From Chionis minor (taxonomy: Eukaryota > Chordata > Aves > Charadriiformes > Chionididae), in assembly GCA_013398295.1 (NCBI GenBank), contig VZSF01003924.1, positions 62,001-126,000 of the forward strand: a stretch of DNA of 64,000 nt, written 5' to 3'. A model generated the notes under the pieces. That model was not told the DNA's origin, did not search any database, and worked only from the letters and a program-made list of their open reading frames with translations. Below, in pieces: positions 24,628 to 36,960 of this stretch. The position numbers and the translations under genes are program-made. Within the stretch, counting starts at the first letter, position 1; each line of letters starts with the position of its first letter.

Positions 24628-24653
24628 TTTTTTTTGTTTTTTTTTTCCCCCCC
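24628..24653 (+). repeat. T-tract followed by C-run
   Basis: Two T-runs separated by one G are followed by seven Cs. Such tracts are slippage-prone, and the length may be inaccurate in the assembly. Confidence 0.85.
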
Positions 24654-27600
24654 AAATAAACATTTCTTAGGCTTTCTGTTTTGAATTAAAAATAAAGGGG
24701 TTTGCGTTTGCTTTTCCCAGCTGGCAGAACGCTCGCTGACCAGCTGCATGCTTTACACTAGACTGAGTAACACCAGAGCCTTCCTGAATCGGACTGGAAC
24801 GAAAGCGGCTGGCTGTGAAGCACTACGTGGTGTGACTTTGAAGCACGAGAATAAACGTAAAGGTTTCCTCAGTCACACCTATATGGTATTTAAAGAGTTT
24901 CCTGAATCAGTTTGCTGCTTTTAAAGCTACTTACAAACAGGAGAGGCTACAGTTTTAAACATTGGTACACCGGTCAAATGTGCAGCTATGTGAAAATTCA
25001 TTTTTATTTTCAGATCTGGTGGGAAATTGGGTGGTGGAAGCAATCTCTGTCGCATAATAAGCCGGTATTTTTGCAAATACGCAAAGGGTTTTGAACGGAG
25101 CTTTATATGTGTTTTGAAGTGGGGGTGACTCTGGGCGGGGGAAATAGGCGAGAAGACTCTTGTGTGTGCAGCATGCGTCCGTGTACATGGTCGGTACATG
25201 CAACCTGTCTATAGGCCCTGTCAAAAATCCTCAGCTGGCAAGTGTTTGCTTTGGCTGCGGAGAGTTGTCGGAGCATCTGGATCTGCACTCAGTTATCACT
25301 AGCAGCTCTCAGCGAGGGGCACGTGGTGCTGCTCTACACGATTCATGCGTCTGGTCCATACAACTTGTTTCCTAGCCCTGAGGAAGGTGCTTTTCCTTGC
25401 TTTCAGACCTCATGAATGAGGGGCAGCCCTTTAATTACGCGTACTCTCCTTTTTTTCCTTATATTCACCCTAATGTTTTGAGTAATAACATCTACTTTTT
25501 AATAGCTTAGGGACTGTGTTTACATAGATTTCCCCCTGTTGTGTAAACCCTGTCTGTCCTGTGAGGGAAAATAGCTACTGTCCTCTGCTGGTGCTGTTGC
25601 AGAAAGGACAGGGCAAAAATGGGTGCAGGTGCTAGAACAGTATGGGGAAACGGGTCTGAAGAGTCCCTTGACCCATGTGGTCTCCTGGCTTCCTTCCTAA
25701 GAGGACATTTCCCCTTAAAAAAAGTATTAAGAATGGTTTCTTTATGTTTGAGCTACGTGAGGTATAAGAGAAGGCATGGTACAGAGATAATGAGGGGAAG
25801 ATCTGCTTTGACTTAGTGTTCCTCATTGCCCAAGGTCCTGTAGGATTGTTTGGAATTAACATTCGAAGGGAACGTTTCTAAACAGGCCAAAACGGTTAAA
25901 AAGCATAGAGGAGAGGGATGGATGTGGGGGATTTTGCAGACTCTTCTCATTAAACATCTGTTGTATCAATACTCTGGGCTGTGTTGTTTCAGCCTTGGTA
26001 TGCCTATGTTTTTTCCTTTCTGGCAAAATTGAAGACTTAATATAATAACTACATTGTTATTCCTTATCATTCATTTATTTTTAAATGGACAGAAGATTTG
26101 GAGCACAAGTGTCCTAGTGGTTAGTGGGAAAAGAAACGTTAAATTTCAAAGGCTGTGCTTGGTAGTGGGAAGAATAAATTCAATATTCAAGTAACTGTAA
26201 ATATAACTTTTAATAATACACTTGCTTGCCATATGTACAGGCCTAGACATAAATTGAGCAATGCTATGCATCACCCAACATAAATATAATAAACATGCAC
26301 ACAAAAAAGTGGTCTGAAAAGAGGGGTAGAAATTTGAGAGAAGTGATATATATGCAAATTCAACAGCATTGTCCTGCTGTAGTGAAGTATTGTCACATGG
26401 AGTGAAAAATATATTGCTACCACCTCCCCAAGAATCTTCTTTCTTAACCAGTCTTAAGACACATATGCAGCTGCCAACTTGATGAAATAAAGATTTGTAT
26501 TGCTTTTATATTGTTAGTCTGAGGAAAAGCTTTTTATTGCAGTGTGGGGAAGGGAGGGCAGTAAGTTCTCAGCCACCATTTTAATAATTTTATTTTTCAG
26601 TATAGAAAGCTGTGGATAAATTTTACAGTGTTGCTACCTAAAAGATGCATCCTACTGCCTTTGAGTGTCACCAGTAAAGCAGTAGGGTGAAGGGAACAAA
26701 GAAGATCAAAGAGAAGTAGGAGAGTTTATTTCAAATACATTTATAAAAATAGTGGGTTTTTAAAATTTTATTAACAATGACCTGAATTAAGCTTAACTAA
26801 TTTGGGTCCTGGTCTTGAAAGTAATTTCATGCATGCTTAACCTCCATCATGTTTGTTGTCAACTAATTACGTCTGTTTACAAACTCTTAAGCAAGCGTAG
26901 AATGTTTGCAAAATGAGAACAATAGAAAAATTGATAAAAACCACAGATAGGCTAAAGTGAAAAAATCAGGTATGCTAAGTATAAATATTATTTCACCTTT
27001 TAGCACTTGGAAATTCAAGAGGTGTTAATTCCATGTCTTTTCATCCACTGTTGAATTTGGTGAAACCCTCCTCTGCACCTGAAGAAACGAATTAAAAAAG
27101 CCCAAACAACCCAATTGTAAGTTGATGGAAGAATACTGGACTTAAATGAACGTTGCAGTAAATTATGGAGACCAAACAGATTTTTGGCTCGAGGCCAAAA
27201 GTTGTTTGGTTTGGCACAAGTCTTACAGGTGCTTGGCTTATCGCTGGCCATTTGAATATATATTACATCGAAGTCATTAAAACACTTGAAGTACCACGCA
27301 CAAAAAGAACAAGTAGCAGCATGGTAATTGAATGTTACAAGAAATTCATGGCGAGGCTCAGTAAATAAAGCAAAGCACTGGGATATAAAATCAAAAGCAA
27401 GAAATCTTAAGTTGTGACTTCTAAAATAACATTTAGTTCAATCAGGCTTACACAAAAGTCTTAAAATTGCAGAGATAGGTAACCCAGGTTGAAGACAGGG
27501 CCAAAGACTGCAGTTCTCTCCTATGCATCGTCTTCTTGCTGATGGAGAACAGATTCTTTTAGGGATGGGATTGATGGTGGACTATATGTAAATGCTGTAA

Positions 27601-29331
27601 AGCAAAACAGTAACTGAAGAACAGCGGCACTGTGCATTTTGCCTTTGAATAATTGACCTCTGTGGAAGTCATGCATGTTAAACTGCAGATGTGAGCATCT
27701 AATGGATGCCAAGGTCACTCTTTGGTGGCGCTGCTGGTGCTGCCATGCAACTTTGACAAATGCCCAGGTTTGTATTATCTCTAAATTAGGTTCCTGCAAG
27801 TTAGGTTGTTTTCTGTCGGTTTGGTTGGTGGGCAAGAGCTGTACTGAAAGGACCTTTTATCTGGAAGCAAGTTGGAGGTATTGCTTTAGGGAGATGGTGA
27901 GTGATGCAGGCTGTGTCACGTTTCGGGACTTGTGTCGGGATAGATCCTGAGGGCTTCTGAGCAGAGCCAGCTGGAGGGGTGAGCAGCCTTTATGGTATGT
28001 CTGGAAATGAATGATTTCCACTGCATGTATGCTTGTCTAATCTCTTTCGCTCTGGAATTGAATGAACACAAATGTAAAACTTCCAAATTCGCAGGTTTTG
28101 TATGATTTCAGTACAGAATCCAGATGTAACACACTTTGAATACATCAGGTTCAGGCTTGTCAGAAAAGGACTGCAAACCTGTGGTTAGCCTTGCCTCAAT
28201 TTCCACTTCATCAATATCAAGTCAAATGACGTAAGAGAGGTTTTGGATGTTGTTGATAAAGATTCTGTAAGTTTAATTCTGCTGAGTTAATGTCTGCTCT
28301 ATGTGGGAGCTGAATTAGAGAAATTGCCTGTTGTTGCTGCGTTGCCCCTTCTCTGGTGGACTTGCCCTTCTAGGTCACAGAGCTTTCCCTGCCTCTGGTG
28401 CCTGTCAAATGGGGCAAGCAAAGGCAACCCACCCAGAAGTGAAAGCAAATATAAGGTACACAAATACAATTTATTTGGTATACAAATGCCAGTCTCAGAG
28501 TGTTCTTGCTAGTGAAAAGCACAGGGAAAAGCCAAAGGGCAGAAAAATCATTAGAGAAGTTCTGTGATGATTCCCCAGTTCCTGTCTCAGCTCCTGGGGA
28601 AGGTGGGACGCTTCTAACACAACTGAGTACTGCTGGGCTTTGGGCTACATGGTCTAAATGCCCACATAATTCTCCATCATCTCATTTTCCATTGGACGTT
28701 TCTGACAGTTTGGGATTATTTTTCTGAGGAGGATTTTGGAGAGGAAGATGTTGAGGGTTCTCCCTACTCTGCTCCTCGCCTGGGCTCTAAACAATGCTGC
28801 GGGAGCAGCTGCAGTCCTCGTTCATCTGAGTACGCGACTCCTCCGAGCCTGCGTGAGCTTTTACGCTGTGGCTCAACTCCCCAGAGCTGCAGCCGGGAGG
28901 GACCGGCACTGGCCAAATCCCACCGGTGCCATCAGGAGCTGGCAGTGGGGCTGGGAGCGGGTGCCTTCCGTGTTCTCCCCAGCTATCGTGCCCTCAGATA
29001 ACCGGAGGCTCTGGAGGAAGGACCATCCTTCCTGGTTGCAGAAAGCTGCAAAATTACACCTCGCCTTTGCTAAAGAGGTCCATTGTGTTCCGAGCTGGCA
29101 AATCACCCAGCTCAAATAAGCTTTAATTTCTCATAGCGCCCTATTGTTATTGTGTGGTAAAAGCTACTGTGGGAAATTTCCATGATCACGGCTGCGAATC
29201 CCTACCCGCTCCGGTCTGCCCGCAACGGCAGGGGCAGGGCTGGCCATCTCCTGCCATGTCACGCGTGGTGCGTGGGCTCCTGTGGTCCTCCCTGGCCCGG
29301 CAGCAGGACGAGCTGTACATGTCTGTGTGTT

Positions 29332-29590
29332 GCAGGACAAGAGGAAATGGCCTCAAGTTGTGCCAGGGGAGGTTTAGGTTGGATATTAGGAAAAACTTCT
29401 TTACCGAAAGGGTTATCAAGCGTTGGAACAGGCTGCCCAGGGAGGTGGTGGAATCACCGTCCCTGGAGGTATTTAAAAGACGTGTAGACGTGGTGCTGAG
29501 GGACATGGTTTAGGGATGGTTTTGGCAGTGTAGGTTTATGGTTGGACTCGATAATCTTGAAGGTCTCTTCCAACCCAAGTGATTCTGATT
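29332..29590 (+). mobile_element. CR1 LINE 3' fragment, different subfamily
   Basis: Recognised from GCAGGACAAGAGGAAATGGC, CTCAAGTTGTGCCAGGGGAG, GGATATTAGGAAAAACTTCT, GGAACAGGCTGCCCAGGGAG, GGTATTTAAAAGACGTGTAG and TCTCTTCCAACCCAAGTGAT. The internal AAGACGTGTAGACGTGG segment and the GGTTTATGGTTGGACTCGAT end differ from the copies at 10.0 and 15.9 kb, so this is another CR1 subfamily. It ends ATTCTGATTT. An open frame at 29154-29513 runs into it and is not a gene. Confidence 0.93.
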
Positions 29591-32500
29591 TTGGGTGTGG
29601 CAGGAGGCAGGTGAGGGTGCTGCCTACTGCTGAAGGAGCAAAAGTGGATCCCTGGTGGAAGTGAGCCCTGTTTCCCGCAGTCATCCCGCCTGTCCTGGCC
29701 GCCGTGCCGGAGCTGCCAGGTGGCACCGTTGGCAGCCCCGTACCGGAGCTCGTGCCCTGACCCTCTACCCGCAGTGCTGCAGGCGCTGCCGCAGACTTGT
29801 TCCACTGCCACTGCTGAAGTCTCTGGAGGCTTCGCGGGCAAGAATGCACTAAACTTCATATTGAATTTAACTTCCCAGCAGAACAACCCCATGTGTGTGC
29901 ACCAGTGTAGGGCAAAGGCACGCGTTGGTGTTTGCCTGGCTCACCGGAAAGCCTTTGTGCCGGGCTGTGGCGTGGACCTTGGCCAGACCCCAGGTGTCAC
30001 CGTGGGGAACAGTGCCCAGACCTGCTCCCAGCGCGGCGCTGGAGGGGGGACAGTGAAATTGCAGTTTTTGGACATTTATTGAAGCCATTTTAGAGCTTTA
30101 GATGTTGCGGAAACACATGCACGCACCACAATTGTATTTTTAAATTCCAGCGTGTGCTGGTTGCACTGCAAAATTCCCAGGCTTCATTTTGACACCATGG
30201 TCCTCTTTGTCTGCAGAAGGTGCTGGCAGGTGCGCAGTTCTTCAGCGTGTAAAATTCCCATTTTAACCTTGTAAAAAGGGTTAGTGACTATCTGAAATAC
30301 TTTTGCACCCTTTTTCTATATTAGATAAGGGGTTATTTTTATTGCGTTGCAACAAAAAGGTAAATATTGTGTAGGCAAAATAAGTTTCTGAGACAACTCT
30401 GAAACCGTGAGCTATTTTAGTCTTCCGCAGAAATGGGGGAGGTCAAACAATTTCTGAAGTGTCATTTAACTTCACGTTTCTGAAACCATTGACTCAAAAA
30501 AGTTTATTTAAAACATTTATTTTAATTGCTTAATAATTCAAACGTCTTTCTATAATAATTCTCTGTTTTTGTTGGTTCAGAGATGCAGAGAGAGAGGGTC
30601 TGCCTTTGCACAGTTTCACCTTTTGTTTCTTGGTAGATGTTAGTAGATGTTAGTTGTGAGACATTTTGGAAATGCTTTACCACTTTGTTTCCGAGGTGTG
30701 GGCTGGAAATCATGCCTCAGTGTCTGATAAATGCATGTTCTCCATTCTAAACCTTCCTAGACAAATACTTTTTAAATTCTTTACAGCTTTTTTTTGCGTG
30801 CTTAAAAACTTTTAAAGTTCCTGACTGTAGCCTTGTTATTGCTCTCTGGCATATTTTTGTTAATATCTTAAATCCGGTCCAGCCTGGAAAACCACTCACT
30901 TTCTGAACAAGAAAGCCCAGGACTGGGTGTTGAGGGTTTTGTCTCTATTTTTCAAAATCAAACTCTCTTGAACTTGGAAGTAGTTGTAGTTTTCATTTTA
31001 CTTTAGTTGCCCACCCCTTTGTGGCTTGTATTTTATGTTTTCAAGTAAAACGTAAAAAGGATTGGCAATAAAAATCAAACGAAGCTATATATTCTAGAAA
31101 TATTCCAACTCCCATGGATTTTAAGTTTGAGAGGTGCACCATTTTGAAGTTCTGTGATGCAGAAATATTTCATCCTGCTCCAACACCATCTATGCTATGT
31201 GCAGGAAGGAGATGTAATTTTTTTTTTTCAAGTCCTACAGTACCAGTGAAACCAGCTCCACTTCATTTCTAACTCCTTTCGTTTTTAATATTGCCAGTCT
31301 CAGATGACTCTGAGCACACATCTGTGCTTTCTAAACAGTCTCTCTCCGAGCTGTACTATGTAATGCCATGAGGTCATATTCAATTATTTCCCTTTTTTTG
31401 AATAGTTCTGCCCTCAACGACTCACATGATGTTAATGTGGGCACTGGCAGAGGCAGCCAGACATGGAGATACTTGAACTCGTGTTCGTATGCAGGAATAG
31501 AGTACGGCTGCACGTGGGCATGAAGACTTACTTGTGGATCTGCAGAAAATTAAAAAGCCATGTCAGTGGATTGTATAAAGCAACAAGGGAAGGATTTCTT
31601 TTCCTTGTCAGGACTTTATTCTAAATCAGTGGTACCCATGAAGCTCCTTCTGCACACATTGCAGGGTTCATGTGCCTGCTGAAGGCAGTTATACCTCCCT
31701 CAATGTTGCCTGCTCAAAACCCAATATAAATTCTTACTGGTTTGCTAGATTTTTTTGTGTGAGCAGAAATTGTACAGCAGAAAAAGGCTTTCCCAGTTCT
31801 CTCTTGGTTTTGGAAACAGCAAGGAGGTTTGCTCACAGGATGCCTTCATCAGACATGGGAGTGCCCGTTCCCGTGTGTGAGCATTTCAGAGGTAGCGTGG
31901 GATTTATCCTGAGCAGTCTTGTAGCTCAGCAGGGAGGGAGAGGGGGACTTCCAGACTGACTACCCACTGTATTTAACCAGTTTCTTTTCTTCTTGTTTTT
32001 CTTCCAACCTTCTGACAAGTTTCTTGGGTGGTTTTCCCCCCAGAGTGGTCACGCTCCGTGTCCCGCAGGCGTGCTTTCAGAGGCACTGCCGTGGAGGCTC
32101 CGGAGACTGACTTCATAGACTTCAAAGGGCCTTTTAGAAGCCTCTTGAAATTTAAACACTTGAACCATTTTCCAACAGCCTTGAAATCCTTTATAATTGA
32201 CTCAGCTGATTTTTTTTCCCTTTTTTTAAGTGGGAGGGAAGAAGGGCATCGACAGAGTAAATATGTAGCAGTAATAAAAGCTGCAGATGATGCAACTTCC
32301 ATTATAGACCCATCCGTCTATTTGTGCGCTCAGCAGAGGTTGTGAAACTGTTAAAGACACTTATTACATCAAAGTCTGTGAGTGTCCTCACAGCTTTGGT
32401 GATGCACGGAGAATGCAACCACCTCCATTTCGTGCTGATCAAGTCTTCACATCAGCCTGTGTTTGAGATATATGCAAATAGCTACAATCAAGCCAATTAC

Positions 32501-33960
32501 CTATGAGTTGCACATTCAACATCCTTTTTGTGGTGACCTATCACAGCCGCCATGCTGGTATCGGCTGAAGCTGTCATGTGCTTTATGGGCTGATAGAGTC
32601 ACATGGGAAATGTTTTTTAATTGAAAACTTGTTTCTCAGAATTAGCACTGTAGTTCAAAAGATTTCTCATGATTACTGGTGCGTGTGTCTCACCTTCACA
32701 AGTCTTTGTTTCATAGATTAAATCAACTTCCTTCTGTTGACAATTGCGTAGGAAATATTTTTTTCCTGAAATACCTATTTTTAAATTGGAAACTCAAAAT
32801 AAGTAGGTCATGCACAGCTTACTGTTTAGAATACTTATATATATATATTTAAAAATACACTAAATTATTTAGTTATGAGGTAAGATGAAACACAAGATGT
32901 CAAGGGGGAAAAAATCTCATTACCTGCAGTGTCAACCAAGGAAGCTTTGAATTGCTTGTCTTTTAAATTAGTATCCTGCAGCTTCAAGAATATGTTCATA
33001 TATAAAATGAACATACCTGCTAGTTTAGATTGCAGATATAATGTCTGATTAATGTGTATTTTAATTTATGTTCTCCTTCATTTGGCAGAAGTACCCTTGC
33101 TAGTGCTTTACATGCATAAACACAAATTGTACAAATGTAGCAGGAATTCCTGTGCCTAACTCTTATGATTTGTCTTCTTGCTTAATGAAGTGGTTGTGCC
33201 CAGAATGACATGAATAGCCATGCGTCCCTCCAACTGTCTACTGCTTGGAAGACTGAAAGCTTGAATTACGTTATCTCCAAGGGAAAGGGAGAAGTTATTC
33301 TCTCATGGAGAAACCCTGGAGAAAACAGACTGCTGTTTGTTCCTGCTCCTTCTTAAACTGAGTCCTGGCAGTTTGACATAGGTGTCCAGGCAGCCACATG
33401 ACTCATTTCTTTTCACCATTGACCTCACACACACTGATAAGGAGAGATGATGGAGGAGGCCCCAGGTGACAACCTTCTCTTGCACTCCAAACAGTACCTG
33501 AGATCCACTTAGCAGTTATTCAGCTGGTATCTGATAGGGGCTGTAGGCTTCTTGATGAGACTCCCTGGTCAATGGCAGTTGAACTTTATCCATTTTAAGC
33601 AGAAGATTAGCCAATGCAAACAGCAGGTTCTGCACTCTACCCATGGCTGAAAGGAGGTTCATTAGAGGAGAGGAACCAGGAGGTCTGAGAACTGCACCAC
33701 AACAGCTGTATTGCATTGCTGAAATCATTCATCTCATCAGTAGCCTGCCTCTGCTCCATCACCCACCAGTTAGGGATGGTGAGGTGAAAAATGCAATACA
33801 AGTCAGATATCATATGACTTTGTCCCTCATAGAGCCTCCTAGTTTTTGAAGGTAAGAAGCATAAGTCATTTTATGTCTGGTCCAACACACCTCTGGACCT
33901 CTTTTTTCTATAGATCTCTTTTTGCAGCTAATCTTACTGTTGTCCTTTACAACATGATGA
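29591..33960. other. Unique intronic DNA with a candidate conserved block
   Basis: A GC-rich patch lies at about 29640-30050. A ten-base unit (TAGATGTTAG) is repeated at 30633-30654. A regulatory-looking block lies at about 32340-32640. A stretch at about 33490-33830 has modest open frames on both strands but no family I can name. There is no gene that I can support. Confidence 0.5.
32340..32640. promoter_or_regulatory. Candidate conserved noncoding element
   Basis: This repeat-free block carries a perfect POU octamer ATGCAAAT at 32472-32479, a LEF/TCF-like CATCAAAG near 32369, and CAAGCCAATTACC just after the octamer. The motif density and mixed composition are typical of developmental intronic enhancers. 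This is pattern recognition only. No conservation or activity is shown here. Confidence 0.3.
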
Positions 33961-34140
33961 AGCAATCAGTTCCCTATGGAAGTTACATGCTGTGTAGAAA
34001 AGTACTTTGTTCTTCAATTTCTTTTAAATCTTCTGCTTGATAGTTTCCTTTGTACCCATTTCTCCTATTTTGTTAAATGGGAACCTGGTGTATCGCCATG
34101 TATCTGATATTTGTGATTGTATAGAACTGTCATATTTTCT
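33961..34140 (-). mobile_element. Very old CR1/L3-like LINE 3' remnant
   Basis: Read on the + strand, the order GTTCCCTATGGAAGTTACAT, GCTGTGTAGAAAAGTACTTT, TTTTAAATCTTCTGCTTGAT, then TTGTGATTGTATAGAACTGT and CATATTTTCT follows the reverse complement of an ancient amniote CR1/L3-type 3' end. There the matching landmarks are a GAAAAAGTACTTCCTTTTG-like part, a TTTTAAACCTGCTGCCTATT-like part and ATTTTATAGACCTCTATCAT. Identity is low and boundaries are vague. Confidence 0.4.
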
Positions 34141-35035
34141 GGAGGGAACTTGTCTTCATGGACTTTCAATATTCAGAAATATTTCCACCGGCGTGTTCAC
34201 CCTCACTGTTGTTGTCTCCCTGATACATCCTCTCCAAGGTGAGATGACTAGCATTAGGTACACTGCAGGGTGAGGCTCACCATGAATTTATGTGATGTTG
34301 TAGGTATGAGGTTCCCCATTCTCTCCTAATGATTCCTACTATCTGTTTACTTTGAGCTTCTGGTCATTTCTAATTATATTTCATAGGCTTAATTCCAGTA
34401 ATTCACATATTTTTCTCTTCTTGAATTGCAGTAGGTCTATTATATAAAGGAGTTGAGTAGAGATGACTTTCCATGTTGTTTTAATGTTCTTTTGCCAGAC
34501 TGTGATGTTTACCACAGCTCAGTATTTAACATTATGGAGGAGATGTTTGAATGCAACCTCTCAGGACGGGTCCTTTCTTCAGAGATCTGATTCTCTGTCA
34601 GTAATGTATTTGCTCTTCATCCTATAGGTTTTTCCAACAAAACCATGAGTGAGCTAGTAATGATATGCAACCAGCTTTGCCAGGACTTCAGAAGAGCATT
34701 GTCAGACATTAATCAAAAAGACCACATAGGTCAGAAAGAAAAGCAGTGGGATCCAAGCAACTGTCAGCCTCTATACTTAAAAAAAGATGTATCATCTCAG
34801 ACCAGCCAAATTCAACACGCGTTTTCTAAGCTGTTCTTTTTGCTTATATGGAACAAGCTGTTTGCATAGCTTGGTGACCTGTGAAAGTAGGAAAGAGGGA
34901 ATGCGGGATCCATTTAATCATCAGAAAGAAAAGAAAACGTCATATTCTTAGGAATCTTGTACTTTTTTAAAAGAATAATTTAATAGGATGGGTAACACGC
35001 TAGCTGGAGTTCTACGTTCTGTTCTCTTCACTGCT

Positions 35036-35165
35036 GTGGACTGCCTACATGACTTTTGGCAAGTCCCACTTGTTTTATTTCCCCATGTACTAAAATAAGT
35101 GTAACAAGGATATGATGCTGTGATGTTGTTGATAATCCCTCATTACTTTAGATGGAAACATTCAA
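35036..35165 (+). mobile_element. MIR-like (CORE) SINE remnant
   Basis: The succession GTGGACTGCCTACATGACTT, TTGGCAAGTCCCACTTG, TTTCCCCATGTACTAAAATA and GTGATGTTGTT follows the MIR core order: TGTGACCTTGGGCAAGTCAC, TCAGTTTCCCCATCTGTAAA, ATGGGGATAATA and GGTTGTTGTGAGG. It is degraded but the order and spacing agree. Such elements predate the bird-mammal split. Confidence 0.4.
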
Positions 35166-35270
35166 ATGGGATATTGCCACAGTCTGATACAGAAGAGCAA
35201 TGAAAACCATCCTGCACTTTGGCCTCAAACTGAAGGAGACAAGGGCTACTGCATATCAAACACCTCGCCT

Positions 35271-35294
35271 CAATGATAGATGGATAGATGGATG
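35271..35294 (+). repeat. Short GATA/GATG microsatellite
   Basis: Alternating GATA and GATG tetranucleotide units, about five in all, followed by TGTTGAG. Confidence 0.7.
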
Positions 35295-36843
35295 TGTTGA
35301 GCCTATAATTTCCATGGCTTTTGCAATATGTGGGTGGTATGTGCTTTGAAAAACAATTTCATCAGAACTCCATCCCTGTGCCACTTAGCAGAACCTACAT
35401 ATGCATGCAAATACAAAAAGGTGCAATACTTACTGATACTTGCTTTAGGAATGCAAAATCTCAGATACCGTTGCTTCTGTAGAGTTGTTGTTCTGTAGTC
35501 TTGCTCTCTGAAATGAATATTTATCTATAATTATTTGTAGTATAGTGCCCTCCTTTAAAGAGTGATACTTTTTTTTTTTTAAATTCATATTTCTTCTGAA
35601 TTGCCCTACTCTTTCTCTGGAGCAGCTGAAGGAAGATTTATAGAAAACGGTGATTTGCCATCCGTTTGCCTATGGTTGGGTGCCAGAGAGTTAGAGATTT
35701 GGTGATAAATCATCTTCCTTGTTGTCCTTCTTACAAAGTAAAATTGTGATGAGTAACGTGTCAAAGCCTTCTGCACTTATGACCAAGAGTTTCTTACGTG
35801 GGTTTGTGAAGCATGCGGAAATGTCTTTTCACTATCCACTGTTTCTTTATTTCGTGTTTAGTAGGTGCATCTGTCTTTTTTCATCCGTCTTAAATGCTGA
35901 GTGTAAGACGGACAAAAGACTTCTGTTGTTAGTAAAATAGGGAGGGGAGGTTAGAACGGTTCCCTTGTGTTACTCTGTAGTAAAATTTGGGATATAAATC
36001 TCAGTATTCACTCTGGAACTGGAACTAGAATGCAGTAATAGTTTCTGTTTTTTAGAAAGAATAACATATAAATTGTACATTGAGATTTACATTGGAAAAC
36101 TCACATCACAAAATTAAGTCACATTTTTCAAGCACATTAGCATTTATTTCTGTGAGAGCAAATTACAGATGCAAGTAACGGCGGAACAATATACAGAAAG
36201 CTGAGCTCTCAGAGGTGCTTTATTTGAGTCCGTACTGGGAATGCTGCTTGCGAGAAAGAGAGGCTGTGGCTGAAAGAAAAGGAAATGTAATCCTGAATTA
36301 GGTTCCTATAAATGAGAATGCAGCCAGCCTCCATGTTGTCCAATGTAACATTCTTACTGAAGCTTTGCAACCTCTTAAATTTTCATGAACAAAAGAGCAA
36401 AAGTGTTGTTTGCTGAGGCTCACAGATCTGCAATCCATCTCCTTTGCCCTCCTGAACTCTCTACCCATGCAGCTCGTTTTTTCTCAGCCAGAACCAAGGA
36501 CTTCATCCCGTGTCTTGCTTTTAAGTTGAAGAAGGGAACAGCAGCAGCAGCAGAGTTCTGCTCTTCATGTCTTTCAGACTGGCCAGCTCGGCAGCGCCTG
36601 GAGTACTGTGGGGGCAGACTGAAGGGTTTCTGCCTCTAGCTGAAGGAGAGCAGGTTGAGGTGGAGAGGAGGATCTGTAGGCGGTTTAAATGACATTTGGC
36701 TCACAAGGTTATGCCTAGGTTTCCCCTGTCCCTCCTTTCCCTCCCTGTCCGAAAGCATAGGGTAGTTTTGCTCTATTTTAAAATTTATTATGGCTCTGTA
36801 TTTTAGACTTCCTTGATGTCTGGCAACTGTAACAGGAACTTTC

Positions 36844-36960
36844 CATTATTATTTTACTTATTTTCATTTATGATACATAATGTATTAACTTATTTATATA
36901 TTTAATTTTATATATAATACATATATAATAGAATATATACATTTATATTCCATTATTATG
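36844..36960. repeat. AT-rich low-complexity stretch
   Basis: Nearly pure A/T sequence with short TATATA runs and a repeated ATTCCATTATTAT motif at both ends (near 36840 and 36947). It could be a decayed microsatellite. Confidence 0.8.

Larger units (their letters stand above)
16314..29331. other. 13 kb of unique intron without CR1
   Basis: I see no CR1, LTR or other family and no exon in this stretch. It has homopolymer tracts (16673, 18937, 24628) and a candidate conserved block at about 21040-21420. There are GC-richer patches at about 22510-22780 and 24120-24600. The second yields a 218-codon open frame on the minus strand (24093-24749) with no domain, signal or codon-like character, which I do not call a gene. 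Confidence 0.55.

Noticed and set aside
24093..24749. 218-codon open frame on the minus strand
   Set aside because: It lies in a locally GC-richer patch. It has no domain, no splice context and overlapping open frames on the + strand. An open run of this length is only slightly unusual by chance in 64 kb.
28736..29119. 127-codon + strand frame with a hydrophobic, signal-peptide-like start
   Set aside because: The hydrophobic start comes from a Leu/Ala-rich stretch. The remainder has no cysteine pattern or family resemblance, an opposite-strand frame overlaps it, and no promoter or splice context is visible.
29154..29513. 119-codon frame containing a coding-looking [15 protein letters not shown] motif
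   Set aside because: The motif is a translation of the CR1 3' region in the + direction. Similar peptides recur at 15891-16217 for the same reason.
33490..33830. Possible retrogene fragment (minus-strand frame 33516-33728)
   Set aside because: The peptide has a plausible amphipathic look but I recognise no parent gene, poly(A) tail or duplication. It was left as unique intron.
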